Shown piece after piece: positions 23,791 to 32,686 of a stretch of DNA of 64,000 bases. Each line of letters starts with the position of its first letter. The stretch's first letter is position 1. The DNA comes from Candidatus Magnetobacterium casense. Its GTDB lineage: Bacteria > Nitrospirota > Thermodesulfovibrionia > Thermodesulfovibrionales > Magnetobacteriaceae. The notes under the pieces are model-generated. The model was not told where the DNA came from and ran no database searches. It saw nothing but the letters and a program-made list of their open reading frames with translations. A program made the position numbers and the translations under genes. The stretch spans positions 62,001 to 126,000 of the forward strand of contig NZ_JMFO01000004.1 of the NCBI RefSeq assembly GCF_000714715.1, in the 5' to 3' direction.

Positions 23791-25113
23791 ATGGCAACAG
23801 TGACGACAACGACCGGAGCATTTTCAGGTATCGATACGGCCGGTATCATCGATAAGCTGATGGCTATCGAACAGAAACCGCTGGATAAGCTAAACCAAAA
23901 AAAGGAAGACTATCAGACGGAAATAAGTGCTTACGGTGAAATATCATCGGTAGTATCCGCTTTGCGCACGGCGGTAAAGGGATTGGCGTCATCCAAGATA
24001 GCGTCTTTTGATGTGACCTCCTCCGATGAGACCATATTACAGGCTACAGCAGGTGTTTCGGCTTCTGCGGGTAACTACAGCATAGAGGTTACACAGTTGG
24101 CGCAAGACCAGAAGATCAGTTCGAATGCCTACAGCAGCGACAAGGAAGTCTTTAAGACAGGGACGCTTACCCTCAGATTGGGGGCATCGTCGGTAGATAT
24201 AGATATAAATTACAAGAACAACACACTGTCCGGTATAAAAGATGCGATAAACAGTGCCGGTATTGGCGCCAGTGCCACTATCATAAAAGATAGTACCGGC
24301 TACAGACTGGTAGTAAGCTCAAAGGACAGCGGCGCCTCTGGTGGGGTCACGATAGTTGGCAACGATGGCGGACCAACTGGTAAGAGTCTGGGTGAGCTGG
24401 ACTTTGATGCCGAATTCTCGGTTGGTAGTATGACGCTTACACAACAAGGTCGGGATGCAATCGTCAAGATTGACGGTCAGAGCATCAGCAGTAGCTCAAA
24501 TACGCTAACCGACGTGATAAGCGGGTTGACCATCAACCTGAAAAAGGCCTCTCCCGGCACCAAAGTTGCTCTTTCGGTTGAAACTGGGGCAATGTCAGAA
24601 TCGACAAACATAAAGGCATTTGTGGACTCCTATAACTCTGCAATGTCCAAGCTGAAAGAACTGTCAGCCAAGGGAGAGTCTCTCTCCGGAGATAGAACAA
24701 CCAGAAGCATCATGCTGCAGTTGCAGAGAGTCACAACATCAAGCTACGCCGGCTCAACGCTTGCGCAGTTTGGCATAAGTCATGACAAGTATGGCGTCAT
24801 GGAGTTGGAGTCTTCCAAGCTGGATTCCACATCGGCAGACAAAAAAACCGAATTCAATGCAATGATGGATAACTTAAGCTCGGAATTCGATACCACACTC
24901 CAAGAGATCGTCAGGTCCCTAATCCCTGAGAAAACGAATACCCTTAGCAAAAAGATAAGGTATATTGAAGACGATGTGCTCGATTTGACTGCCTCGTTAG
25001 CAAAAACCAGGGAGTTGTATCAGAAGAAATTTGCAGCTATGGAAGCAACTATAGCGGATCTTCAGAGTCAAAGCACAAGTATGGCAAATATGTTGCCATC
25101 AACTAACAAATAA
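23791..25113 (+). CDS. fliD: Flagellar hook-associated protein 2 (filament cap)
   Basis: A 440-aa FliD, the cap protein that directs flagellin polymerisation. It shows the N-terminal FSGIDTAGIIDKLMAIEQKP motif, the middle D2/D3 region with beta repeats, and the C-terminal coiled-coil FliD_C domain (from about 275, SYNSAMSKLKEL). Length is normal. A ribosome site AAGGAGG precedes the ATG. It sits between flaG and fliS in an operon. Confidence 0.96.
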   Translation: MATVTTTTGAFSGIDTAGIIDKLMAIEQKPLDKLNQKKEDYQTEISAYGEISSVVSALRTAVKGLASSKIASFDVTSSDETILQATAGVSASAGNYSIEVTQLAQDQKISSNAYSSDKEVFKTGTLTLRLGASSVDIDINYKNNTLSGIKDAINSAGIGASATIIKDSTGYRLVVSSKDSGASGGVTIVGNDGGPTGKSLGELDFDAEFSVGSMTLTQQGRDAIVKIDGQSISSSSNTLTDVISGLTINLKKASPGTKVALSVETGAMSESTNIKAFVDSYNSAMSKLKELSAKGESLSGDRTTRSIMLQLQRVTTSSYAGSTLAQFGISHDKYGVMELESSKLDSTSADKKTEFNAMMDNLSSEFDTTLQEIVRSLIPEKTNTLSKKIRYIEDDVLDLTASLAKTRELYQKKFAAMEATIADLQSQSTSMANMLPSTNK

Positions 25114-25133
25114 ATCAGCAAGGAGGAAATTTT

Positions 25134-25556
25134 ATGACAAACGCGACCTACGCACAAGCTGCTTATATCAGTATGGATATAAACAGTTTGTCTCCGCTCG
25201 ATCTCATCATCAAGCTGTATGACGGAGCAATCAGCTTCCTAAGCAAGGCAGTGGTGGCAATCAACAAAAAGGACAAGGTGCAGAAAATCCAGTACCTCAA
25301 CAGAAGCAGAATGATCATAGAGGAACTGCTCTTTTCACTAAACGTCGAAGATGGCGGCGAAGTGGCGCTAAACCTGCAAGACCTCTATACGTACATACTT
25401 CTGGAACTTACACGGATAAACGCATCCGAATCTGTAGATAAGATATATCATATCCAGGAACTGCTGAAAACACTCAGAAGTGCATGGTTCGAAATAAAAA
25501 CAACAGTGCCGGCATCAGAAATAGCACGGCAACAAATGGCGGCTAAGGCACACTAA
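25134..25556 (+). CDS. fliS: Flagellin export chaperone FliS
   Basis: A 140-aa helical FliS, which binds the C-terminus of flagellin in the cytoplasm and prevents early polymerisation. Family features are the N-terminal SPLDLIIKLYDGAISFLSKA segment and LNRSRMIIEELLFSLN in the second helix. AAGGAGG lies 8 bases before the ATG. It is 20 bases downstream of fliD and normal in length. Confidence 0.94.
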   Translation: MTNATYAQAAYISMDINSLSPLDLIIKLYDGAISFLSKAVVAINKKDKVQKIQYLNRSRMIIEELLFSLNVEDGGEVALNLQDLYTYILLELTRINASESVDKIYHIQELLKTLRSAWFEIKTTVPASEIARQQMAAKAH

Positions 25557-25680
25557 AAAAAAAGTAGCCCTGTGGTATGATCAGCGTAATCAGTGTTGAC
25601 AAACAATGGAGAGTTGTGGCATACTATAAACCAATGAATACTGATGTTGCATAAACGAATAGAGTAGATGATATACAGTC

Positions 25681-26460
25681 ATGCCACTTAAGGTAGGTGA
25701 TAATATAGTCTGCAAATATCAACCGAGGTATGAACAGTATAAAGCGGAGGTATTGTCCGTAAAAGATGAAGACATTGTAGTGAGACAGCTTGAGTTGGTA
25801 CCGGTAAATGTGTTCAAGGGCCAAAATGTGTTTTTTATGATTGGCGGTTCAGGTTACTTTGCAGAAATAGTCAACGTAGAAGACAACAAAATCTACATGA
25901 AAAGCGTTGGAGCCGAAGAACGTGACTCCTTTCGTGTGGAAGATGTAATGCCCGTGATTGTCAAAAAGATCGATGGTGATGCCCACATAAAACGTGCAAA
26001 GGTAATATCCGAAGTCGGCGTAGATATGTCAAGACTCAGGAAATCCGCTGGAGATGTCGCAGACGATACGGTCAGTCCGACAGTGTGGAAAATGCTCGTC
26101 GATATAAATGCCAAACTAGGTATAATACTCGATATGCTTACCTTCGGTAGAGAAGGCCTTATGAACGCAGAAGAAGTCCAGGTAAATATAAGCGCATCAG
26201 GAATGAGCCTCAATGTCAACGAACGTTACAGCGTGAGAGACTGCGTCGAAGTCAAGATGCTCCTGCCAACCTCACCACCTGTAGGGCTTATTGTCTATGG
26301 TGTAGTGGTCAGGGCAAGAGACCTGAAAACTATAGCTAACTCTGAAATCGCAATAACCTTCATCGACATGGAAGAAGATGTAAGAGACGAACTCTTGCAG
26401 TATACGCTAAAGCGGCAAAGAGAAATATTAAGAAGACAACGAGAGATCAGAATACAATAG
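25681..26460 (+). CDS. PilZ-domain protein (YcgR-like)
   Basis: A 259-aa protein with an N-terminal beta-barrel region (1-90) and a C-terminal PilZ-type domain. RDSFR at about 81-85 matches RxxxR, and NISASGMSL near 163-171 matches the D/NxSxxG motif, although they are about 80 residues apart because a helical segment is inserted. PilZ proteins bind c-di-GMP and, like YcgR, can brake the flagellar motor. It lies directly upstream of motA, which fits that role. Confidence 0.78.
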   Translation: MPLKVGDNIVCKYQPRYEQYKAEVLSVKDEDIVVRQLELVPVNVFKGQNVFFMIGGSGYFAEIVNVEDNKIYMKSVGAEERDSFRVEDVMPVIVKKIDGDAHIKRAKVISEVGVDMSRLRKSAGDVADDTVSPTVWKMLVDINAKLGIILDMLTFGREGLMNAEEVQVNISASGMSLNVNERYSVRDCVEVKMLLPTSPPVGLIVYGVVVRARDLKTIANSEIAITFIDMEEDVRDELLQYTLKRQREILRRQREIRIQ

Positions 26461-26509
26461 AAAAATAACTTTAAACGGGAATGTTAAAACACATGAATAC
26501 GGAAGATAA

Positions 26510-27358
26510 ATGACAGTAGCAGTAGGCATTGCAATAGTCCTTGTAGCGGTTATCGGCGGATACCTGATGGAACACGGAAATCTGGCATTGCTGATAAACC
26601 CGGCAGAATTCTTCATAATCGGTGGATCGGCCTTTGGCGCATTTGTTATAGCCACACCCAAGAAGGTCATATTCCATACCCTGGATAAACTAAAACATAT
26701 ATTTGGCGAAGGTACGGCCAATAAAGAAGCCTATCTGGAACTCCTCTCCCTGCTGTTCTTGATCTTTTCAAAGGTCAGAAAAGAAGGCTTGATCTCTATC
26801 GAACAGGACGTTGAAGACCCCAGCAAAAGTGCAGTCTTTACAAAGTACAAAAGCCTCTTCACAAACAAAACCGCCCTCGGCTTTATCTGCGACAACCTCA
26901 AAGTTATAATCACCACCAGCATGCCCACACACGAACTGGATGAACTCCTCAATATCGATATAGAGGCTAACTCACACGAAGAAATGTTGCCTGCCATGAG
27001 TATCCAAAAGGTGGCCGATGCCCTGCCTGGATTCGGAATCGTGGCGGCTGTCTTGGGCGTCGTCCTGACAATGGGAAAGATCGACAGCCCCCCCTCAGTC
27101 TTGGGGCATAGCATCGGGGCGGCACTGGTAGGTACCTTCCTGGGCGTGCTCATGTGCTACGGATTCGTTGGTCCCATAGCCAGCAACCTCGAACTCAAGG
27201 CCAAGGAAGAAGAGGTCTACTTCCACGTCATACGTGTAGCTCTGGTTGCCTTTGTCGGCGGTGCGGCACCGCAGATGGCCGTGGAATCAGGCAGAAGAGC
27301 CATCCCCAACTCCGAAAGACCTACATTCTCAGAACTGGAGGAATCAATCAGAAAATGA
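26510..27358 (+). CDS. motA: Flagellar motor stator protein MotA
   Basis: A 282-aa MotA with four TM segments (about 3-20, 32-50, 170-190, 203-222). The cytoplasmic loop carries the charged torque residues (FSKVRKEGLISIEQ near 85-98) and the Pro-rich GFGIVAAVLGVVLTM segment of TM3. MotA forms the pentamer around the MotB dimer in the inner membrane. It overlaps motB by 4 bases (ATGA). Sequence alone does not settle proton or sodium coupling. Confidence 0.96.
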   Translation: MTVAVGIAIVLVAVIGGYLMEHGNLALLINPAEFFIIGGSAFGAFVIATPKKVIFHTLDKLKHIFGEGTANKEAYLELLSLLFLIFSKVRKEGLISIEQDVEDPSKSAVFTKYKSLFTNKTALGFICDNLKVIITTSMPTHELDELLNIDIEANSHEEMLPAMSIQKVADALPGFGIVAAVLGVVLTMGKIDSPPSVLGHSIGAALVGTFLGVLMCYGFVGPIASNLELKAKEEEVYFHVIRVALVAFVGGAAPQMAVESGRRAIPNSERPTFSELEESIRK

Positions 27359-28182
27359 AAGGTCAAAGCATCATTATCAAAAAAGTCAAAAAAGCCGGCC
27401 ACGGCGGTGGACATGGCGGCTCCTGGAAAGTGGCCTATGCAGATTTCGTCACCGCTATGATGGCCTTCTTCCTCCTGATGTGGCTGCTGTCAATGGTCTC
27501 CCCCGACAAACGCCTGAAACTGGCATCCTACTTTAACCAACTCTCCATATATGACAGCATGGGATACTCCTTCCTTGGCAAAGGAGCAGACGTCCTTGAT
27601 ACCCAAATCCCAAAGAGTGAGATTATGCCATCAGACAGACAATCTGGCAGCTTCTTCTCCATAAAAGATGAGTTAACGAAGAAATTAAAAGAGCAAGTGG
27701 AAAAAAAGATGGCCGACGTAAAAGACCAGGTGATGGTTGATGTCGTGGAAAACGGCGTGCGCATACAGTTGATCGATAAAGAGGGAGGAAAGCCTATGTT
27801 CGCCCTGGGAAAGGCCGACTTGACTCCAGACGCAAAGGCGATCATCAAAATCGTCACTGAAAACATAAAGGACATCCAGGATGCCAAGGTCTCCGTCGAG
27901 GGCCATACCGATGCCCTCAACTATGCCACTACCAAATACACCAACTGGGAGCTCTCCACCGATAGGGCCTCATCGGCAAGAAAAGAACTAGAGAACAACG
28001 GCCTCAACCCAGACCGTCTCTCCAAAGTAGCAGGCTTTGCAGCAACTGACCTCCTCATTAAAACAAGCCCGACTGACCCCAGAAACAGAAGAATCAGCAT
28101 ACTCGTCTTCTCTGAAACCAAGAGCGACAACCTGAAAAAAATAAACGTAACAAACGAAATACCACAACTTAAATCCCAATAA
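27355..28182 (+). CDS. motB: Flagellar motor stator protein MotB
   Basis: 275 aa from the ATG at 27355, which overlaps the motA stop; the frame is open for another 200 bases upstream, inside motA, but that is not coding. The N-terminus has the typical HGGSWKVAYADFVTAMMAFF helix with the ion-carrying Asp at residue 30. The C-terminal OmpA-like domain (about 155-265) includes VEGHTDA and NRRISILV, which bind peptidoglycan. Order and length are normal. Confidence 0.96.
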   Translation: MKGQSIIIKKVKKAGHGGGHGGSWKVAYADFVTAMMAFFLLMWLLSMVSPDKRLKLASYFNQLSIYDSMGYSFLGKGADVLDTQIPKSEIMPSDRQSGSFFSIKDELTKKLKEQVEKKMADVKDQVMVDVVENGVRIQLIDKEGGKPMFALGKADLTPDAKAIIKIVTENIKDIQDAKVSVEGHTDALNYATTKYTNWELSTDRASSARKELENNGLNPDRLSKVAGFAATDLLIKTSPTDPRNRRISILVFSETKSDNLKKINVTNEIPQLKSQ

Positions 28183-28247
28183 CCACTATGTCGGCAATAA
28201 CTAAGCGTGTATGCCAACAACGTATAAGCACACATGATATACCGTGA

Positions 28248-29768
28248 ATGAAAGTTACGCTGAATCTTTTAGAAGGCCCAGGGGCAGGGAGAAAGTTATT
28301 CTTCACTGAACCAGACACCTTCCTGGTAGGCAGATCAAAGAGGGCGCACCTGAGACTGGGTCCGGAGGCAGACCGCTATCTGTCACGTACACACTTTATA
28401 CTCGAGATTCGCTCAACCATCTGCATCATCACAGACCTCAACAGCACAAACGGAACCCTGGTTAATGACAAACGCATCCACAGAATGGAGCTGTTTGATG
28501 GCGACCTCATAAGGGTAGGCAATACGCTCATACAGGTCAACATTGATGAGGACGAAACTGAAAAACAAGCAGTGGTCTTGTGCACTGTCTGCGGCAGAAA
28601 CGTCACAGACGAAGTGGGCACCGTCACCCCGGAGCAATCCAAATCCATGGTCTACACCTGCAATAAGTGCCAAAAACAACAACAGGAACTAAAGCGTCGC
28701 GCAACTCTCCAGGCAGAACAGGCTAAGGTCACACTCAACTTCAAATGCGTTGGTTGTCAGCTCGACCTCTCGGAGGCGGCCAACAGCGATGGCTGTGCTG
28801 CGGACTTCCCCGATATGATGTACCTCTGCGATGAGTGTGCCCAAAAGCAGCAAAAACCCCCCATCCCGTATAAAACGATGGGCGATTATACCGTCCTGTC
28901 TGAGCTTGGCAAGGGCGCCATGGGGATTGTCTTTAAGGTCGTGCATAATCACACGCGACGCATCTGTGCAATCAAGCAGATACATGCCGATGCCGTAAGA
29001 CACGAGGACAGTCGCAAGCTCTTTGAACGTGAAATGGAGGTGCAGTCTATGGTGGCACATCCCAACCTCGTCAGAAATCTCGGAAAAGGTCTGGTGGGAA
29101 ATGTGCCTTTCTTTGTCACGGAGTTCCTGCCAGGTGGCGACATCTCACAGTTGATGAGGAGGGTATTCCGTGGCCCTTTGCCAGTGCCACTTGCCGTAAG
29201 GATCACGCTTCAATTGCTCAAGGGGTTAAGCTCACTCCACAGTCGGGGGTTCATACACAGGGACCTCAAACCCTCAAACTTCCTCCTAAGTCGTCCCTAT
29301 GACGACCCCGACTTTGTCGCCAAAATAAGCGACTATGGCCTGGCAAAGTCCTACGAGGATGCCGGCAACTCCCTCTATGACTACACCCAGACTGGAAAGT
29401 TCGGCGGCTCGTTGTTGTTTATGCCACCCGAGCAGATAACAAACTACAAGTTCGTCAAGCCCCCATCAGACGTCTATGCCATCGGAGTCAGTCTCTACTT
29501 CCTGCTCACCGGCAAGTACACCATCGACGTCCCCAAGGCTGATGCACAAAAACACGCTCCGGGGGCTGCCAAACAAAGAACGCGCCATCCCGTGGAGATT
29601 ATACTCGAAGACTCGCCCATCCCAATTATGCAGCGAAAAGCAGACCTCTTGCCGCAACTGGCTGAGGTTGTGGACAAGGCCGTCATGAAAGAGGCCGACA
29701 AACGATATCAAACAGCCGATGAGTTCCGCGAAGCCCTCAAGCAGGTGTCAAAAAAATACAGCTTCTGA
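28248..29768 (+). CDS. FHA domain-Ser/Thr protein kinase
   Basis: A 506-aa eukaryotic-like kinase. Residues 1-100 form an FHA phospho-Thr-binding domain (VGRSKRAHL, LSRTHF, NSTNGTLVN). Two Cys-knuckle elements follow: CTVCGRNV with CNKCQ, then CVGCQLDL with CDEC (about 106-205). The kinase domain starts near 212: GKGAMGIV, the catalytic Lys in CAIKQI, and HRDLKPSNFLL. The metal loop reads DYG, not DFG. No TM helix. It follows motB by 65 bases, so motor or chemotaxis regulation is a reasonable but unproven guess. Confidence 0.88.
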   Translation: MKVTLNLLEGPGAGRKLFFTEPDTFLVGRSKRAHLRLGPEADRYLSRTHFILEIRSTICIITDLNSTNGTLVNDKRIHRMELFDGDLIRVGNTLIQVNIDEDETEKQAVVLCTVCGRNVTDEVGTVTPEQSKSMVYTCNKCQKQQQELKRRATLQAEQAKVTLNFKCVGCQLDLSEAANSDGCAADFPDMMYLCDECAQKQQKPPIPYKTMGDYTVLSELGKGAMGIVFKVVHNHTRRICAIKQIHADAVRHEDSRKLFEREMEVQSMVAHPNLVRNLGKGLVGNVPFFVTEFLPGGDISQLMRRVFRGPLPVPLAVRITLQLLKGLSSLHSRGFIHRDLKPSNFLLSRPYDDPDFVAKISDYGLAKSYEDAGNSLYDYTQTGKFGGSLLFMPPEQITNYKFVKPPSDVYAIGVSLYFLLTGKYTIDVPKADAQKHAPGAAKQRTRHPVEIILEDSPIPIMQRKADLLPQLAEVVDKAVMKEADKRYQTADEFREALKQVSKKYSF

Positions 29769-29823
29769 TGCGCTGCCGTGCTTCTGCCATGTGAACACGC
29801 TTGCCATGGCAGTGTTGCGAGGA

Positions 29824-30288
29824 TTATTCGGGGCGAAAACTATAATCTATTATTTGCCCAAATGTATAGGGACAGGTCTCAGGTAATGTATCGGCGCTAA
29901 TGCCTGTTTCATCTTCAAATCCGCCTTTAGCGTCTATAAATCCTTTAGCTATAACGATTTCTATGTTATGCTTCAGGCTTGGGCTGTCTCCAAGCAGATG
30001 TTTAATTTCGTCCCTTTGATTACGTATTGTTGTGCGCCAACTTTTACAACGTCGTCTTGGTTGATACTGCCATTTTAGCAGGTGCATTATTAACACCTTT
30101 AATCGACTCAATAGCTCTCTCTTGTTATTCCTGGCCATGCCCTCCAGCTCCTCTACTATATTTTCAAGGTCTATCTCCGTGAATCTGCCTTGTCGCAACA
30201 GATCGGCATTATGGAACGCCCATTGGTAAAAATCAATCTCATAGAGAGAACTCGCTGTAAGCGTGTCTTTATGCGTTAAAGCCTCCAT
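29824..30288 (-). CDS. DUF29 family protein, copy 1 (most diverged)
   Basis: 154 aa from the ATG at 30288; an ATG five codons earlier overlaps the ribosome site and is unlikely. The DUF29 signature is present: LYEIDFYQWAFHNADLLRQG, then ENIVEELEGM, then HLLKWQYQP. The family is soluble, helical and of unknown function, abundant in cyanobacteria and some environmental phyla. This is the last gene of a five-copy array and differs most from the others (KTL for RAH at the start, RRRCKSWR in the middle). It is separated from copy 2 by a longer spacer holding a MITE-like insertion. Confidence 0.88.
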   Translation of the reverse strand: MEALTHKDTLTASSLYEIDFYQWAFHNADLLRQGRFTEIDLENIVEELEGMARNNKRELLSRLKVLIMHLLKWQYQPRRRCKSWRTTIRNQRDEIKHLLGDSPSLKHNIEIVIAKGFIDAKGGFEDETGISADTLPETCPYTFGQIIDYSFRPE

Positions 30289-30349
30289 AGATATAGTCTC
30301 CATACAGGTATAGTAGCATTACCTCTTAGGCGCTTGTCAAGGGGGCGAA

Positions 30350-30478
30350 TTGCCTCATCTAAAATCTATACGAAACGATACCCGTTGCCTTAAAAAAACA
30401 TTAGCGAGCATGACTTGGCCAAATACAGACCACCACCACACCTAAGACTACTTTCGTATAGATTTTTACGTGAGGCAA
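30350..30478. mobile_element. 129-bp MITE-like insertion with terminal inverted repeats
   Basis: The ends TTGCCTCA and TGAGGCAA continue into AATCTATACGAAA (left, to 30375) and TTTCGTATAGATT (right, from 30452), giving about 25-base imperfect inverted repeats with a noncoding core. The spacers between the other DUF29 copies lack it: the flanking sequences (GTCAAG..GGCG and GGAAAG) are contiguous there. This supports insertion into this spacer. Confidence 0.75.
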
Positions 30479-30507
30479 CACGGGGGGGAAAGTTTTTTTG
30501 ATCCGGA

Positions 30508-30972
30508 CTATTCGGGCCAGAAATCATAATCCATTAATTGTTCAAATGTGTATAGGCAGGTCTCAGGTAATTCCTTGGCGCTAATTCCTGTTTCATCTTC
30601 AAATGTGCGTTTGGTTAATATAAATCCTTTATTTATAGCGGCTTCTATATTATTTTGCAAGCTTGGACTGTCCTCAAGTAAAAGTTTGATCTCTACTCTT
30701 TGATTATTTATTGTTTCACGCCAACTTCTACTACGCCGTTTTGGTTGGTACTGCCATTTTAGCAGGTGCATTATTAACACCTTTAATCGACTCAATAGCT
30801 CTCTCTTGTTATTCCTGGCCATGCTCTCCAGCTCCTCTACTATATTTTCAAGGTCTATCTCCGTGAATCTGCCTTGCCGCAACAGGTCGGCATTATGAAA
30901 CGCCCATTGATAAAAATCAACCTCGTATAGGTCATGAGCCCTGAGAGCGTCGTTATGAGTCAAGGTATCCAT
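30508..30972 (-). CDS. DUF29 family protein, copy 2
   Basis: 154 aa from the ATG at 30972, with GGAGGT about 7 bases upstream. N-terminal 60 residues are nearly identical to copies 3-5. The middle carries the ARNNKRELLSRLKV variant shared with copies 1 and 4, and the end reads CLYTFEQLMDYDFWPE. The C-terminal third is where copies differ most. Its own TTGACA-containing upstream block suggests independent transcription. Confidence 0.88.
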   Translation of the reverse strand: MDTLTHNDALRAHDLYEVDFYQWAFHNADLLRQGRFTEIDLENIVEELESMARNNKRELLSRLKVLIMHLLKWQYQPKRRSRSWRETINNQRVEIKLLLEDSPSLQNNIEAAINKGFILTKRTFEDETGISAKELPETCLYTFEQLMDYDFWPE

Positions 30973-31055
30973 AGATATTACCTCCATATTAAATATGCTA
31001 ACATTACATATGAGGCATTTGTCAAGAGGCGGAGGAAAGTCGTTTTTGACACGGA

Positions 31056-31520
31056 CTACTCTGGTCGGAAACTGTAATCCATCAATTGGTCAAAGGTGTA
31101 CTGGCAGGTCTCAGGTAATTCCTTGGCACTAATTCCCGTTTCATCTTCAAATGTGCGTTTGGCTTCTATAAATTCTTCATCTATAACGGCTTCTATATTA
31201 TGCTTTAAGCTGGGATTGTCCGCAAGCAGACGTTTAATATCTTTTCGTTGATTACTCATTGTTGCACGCCAACTTCTGCAACGCCGTTTTGGTTGGTACT
31301 GCCATTTTAACAGGTGCATTATTAACACCGCTAATCGACTTGCAAGTTCTCGTTTGTTATTTTTGCCCATGCTCTCCAGCTCCTCTACTATATTTTCAAG
31401 GTCTATCTCTGTGAATCTGCCTTGCCGCAACAGGTCGGCATTATGAAACGCCCATTGATAAAAATCAACCTCGTATAGGTCATGAGCCCTGAGAGCGTCG
31501 TTATGAGTCAAGGTATCCAT
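31056..31520 (-). CDS. DUF29 family protein, copy 3
   Basis: 154 aa from the ATG at 31520 (GGAGGT upstream; ATG at 31535 overlaps that site). It has the GKNNKRELASRLAV middle variant shared with copy 5, the RCRSWRATMSNQR block, close to copy 1 in its RRC start, and the ending CQYTFDQLMDYSFRPE shared with copy 5. So it combines blocks of two other copies. The product is soluble and helical, of unknown function. Confidence 0.88.
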   Translation of the reverse strand: MDTLTHNDALRAHDLYEVDFYQWAFHNADLLRQGRFTEIDLENIVEELESMGKNNKRELASRLAVLIMHLLKWQYQPKRRCRSWRATMSNQRKDIKRLLADNPSLKHNIEAVIDEEFIEAKRTFEDETGISAKELPETCQYTFDQLMDYSFRPE

Positions 31521-31603
31521 ATATATTACCTCCATATTAAATATGCTAACATTACATATGAGGCATTTGTCAAGAGGCGGAGGAAAGTCGTTTTTGACAC
31601 GGA

Positions 31604-32068
31604 CTACTCTGGTCGAAAACCACGCTCCATTATCTGTCCGAAGGTATAGGGGCAGGTCTCAGGTAATTCCTTGGCGCTAATTCCTGTTTCATCTTCAAAT
31701 GACAGTTTAGCTTCTATAAATCCTTTAGCAATAACGGCTTCTATCTTATATTTTAGGCTTGGATTGTCATCAAGCAAAAAATTAATCTCTACTCTTTGAT
31801 TATTTATTGTTTCACGCCAACTTCTACTACGCCGATTTGGTTGGTACTGCCATTTTAGCAGGTGCATTATTAGCACCTTTAATCGACTCAATAGCTCTCT
31901 CTTGTTATTCCTGGCCATGCCCTCCAGCTCCTCTACTATATTTTCAAGGTCTATCTCCGTGAATCTGCCTTGCCGCAACAGGTCGGCATTATGAAACGCC
32001 CATTGATAAAAATCAACCTCGTATAGGTCATGAGCCCTGAGAGCGTCGTTATGAGTCAAGGTATCCAT
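31604..32068 (-). CDS. DUF29 family protein, copy 4
   Basis: 154 aa from the ATG at 32068. The middle has the ARNNKRELLSRLKV variant, the RSRSWRETINNQRVEI block of copy 2, and the ending CPYTFGQIMERGFRPE, whose CPYTFGQI matches copy 1. The N-terminal 60 residues match the other copies almost exactly, so selection or recent conversion preserves the N-terminal half while the C-terminal half varies. Confidence 0.88.
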   Translation of the reverse strand: MDTLTHNDALRAHDLYEVDFYQWAFHNADLLRQGRFTEIDLENIVEELEGMARNNKRELLSRLKVLIMHLLKWQYQPNRRSRSWRETINNQRVEINFLLDDNPSLKYKIEAVIAKGFIEAKLSFEDETGISAKELPETCPYTFGQIMERGFRPE

Positions 32069-32151
32069 ATATATTACCTCCATATTAAATATGCTAACAT
32101 TACATATGAGGCATTTGTCAAGAGGCGGAGGAAAGTCGTTTTTGACACGGA

Positions 32152-32616
32152 CTACTCTGGTCGGAAACTGTAATCCATCAATTGATCAAAGGTGTACTGG
32201 CAGGTCTCAGGTAATTCCTTGGCACTAATTCCCGTTTCATCTTCAAATGTGCGTTTGGCTTCTATAAATCCTTTAGCTATAATGACTTCTATCTTATATT
32301 TTAAGCTTGGACTGTCCTCAAGTAAAAGTTTGATATCTTTCCTTTGATTATTTATTGTTTCACGCCAACTTCTACTACGCCGTTTTGGTTGGTACTGCCA
32401 TTTTAGCAGGTGCATTATTAATACCGCTAATCGACTTGCAAGTTCTCGTTTGTTATTTTTGCCCATGCCCTCCAGCTCCTCTACTATATTTTCAAGGTCT
32501 ATCTCCGTGAATCTGCCTTGCCGCAACAGGTCGGCATTATGAAACGCCCATTGGTAAAAATCAACCTCGTAGAGGTCATGAGCCCTGAGAGCATCGTTAT
32601 GAGTCAAGGTATCCAT
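32152..32616 (-). CDS. DUF29 family protein, copy 5 (promoter-proximal)
   Basis: 154 aa from the ATG at 32616. It pairs the GKNNKRELASRLAV block of copy 3 with RSRSWRETINNQR and LLEDSPSL of copy 2, then ends like copy 3. Its upstream region departs from the repeat after TTTGTCAAG (about 32671), where sequence joins the rng gene end. This marks the right boundary of the array. Confidence 0.88.
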   Translation of the reverse strand: MDTLTHNDALRAHDLYEVDFYQWAFHNADLLRQGRFTEIDLENIVEELEGMGKNNKRELASRLAVLIMHLLKWQYQPKRRSRSWRETINNQRKDIKLLLEDSPSLKYKIEVIIAKGFIEAKRTFEDETGISAKELPETCQYTFDQLMDYSFRPE

Positions 32617-32686
32617 AGATATTACCTCCATATGAGATATGGTAACATTACATCTGAGGCATTTGTCAAGTGAACTTCTTTCGTTC

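Larger units (their letters stand above)
30508..32616. repeat. 548-bp tandem array of four DUF29 units
   Basis: Gene ends fall at 30508, 31056, 31604 and 32152, exactly 548 bases apart. The 83-base spacers, including TTGACA and the ribosome site, are nearly identical. A fifth, older unit (29824-30288) lies beyond the MITE. Sequence blocks are shared in different combinations between units, pointing to gene conversion or unequal crossing-over. Confidence 0.92.

Noticed and set aside
27154-27354. Upstream in-frame extension of motB
   Set aside because: It lies inside motA in another frame; the ATG at 27355 gives the expected MotB N-terminus and the usual ATGA overlap.
30508-32616. Regular spacing considered as a CRISPR-like or satellite array
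   Set aside because: The 548-base period consists of full coding units with ribosome sites; no short repeat-spacer pattern exists.
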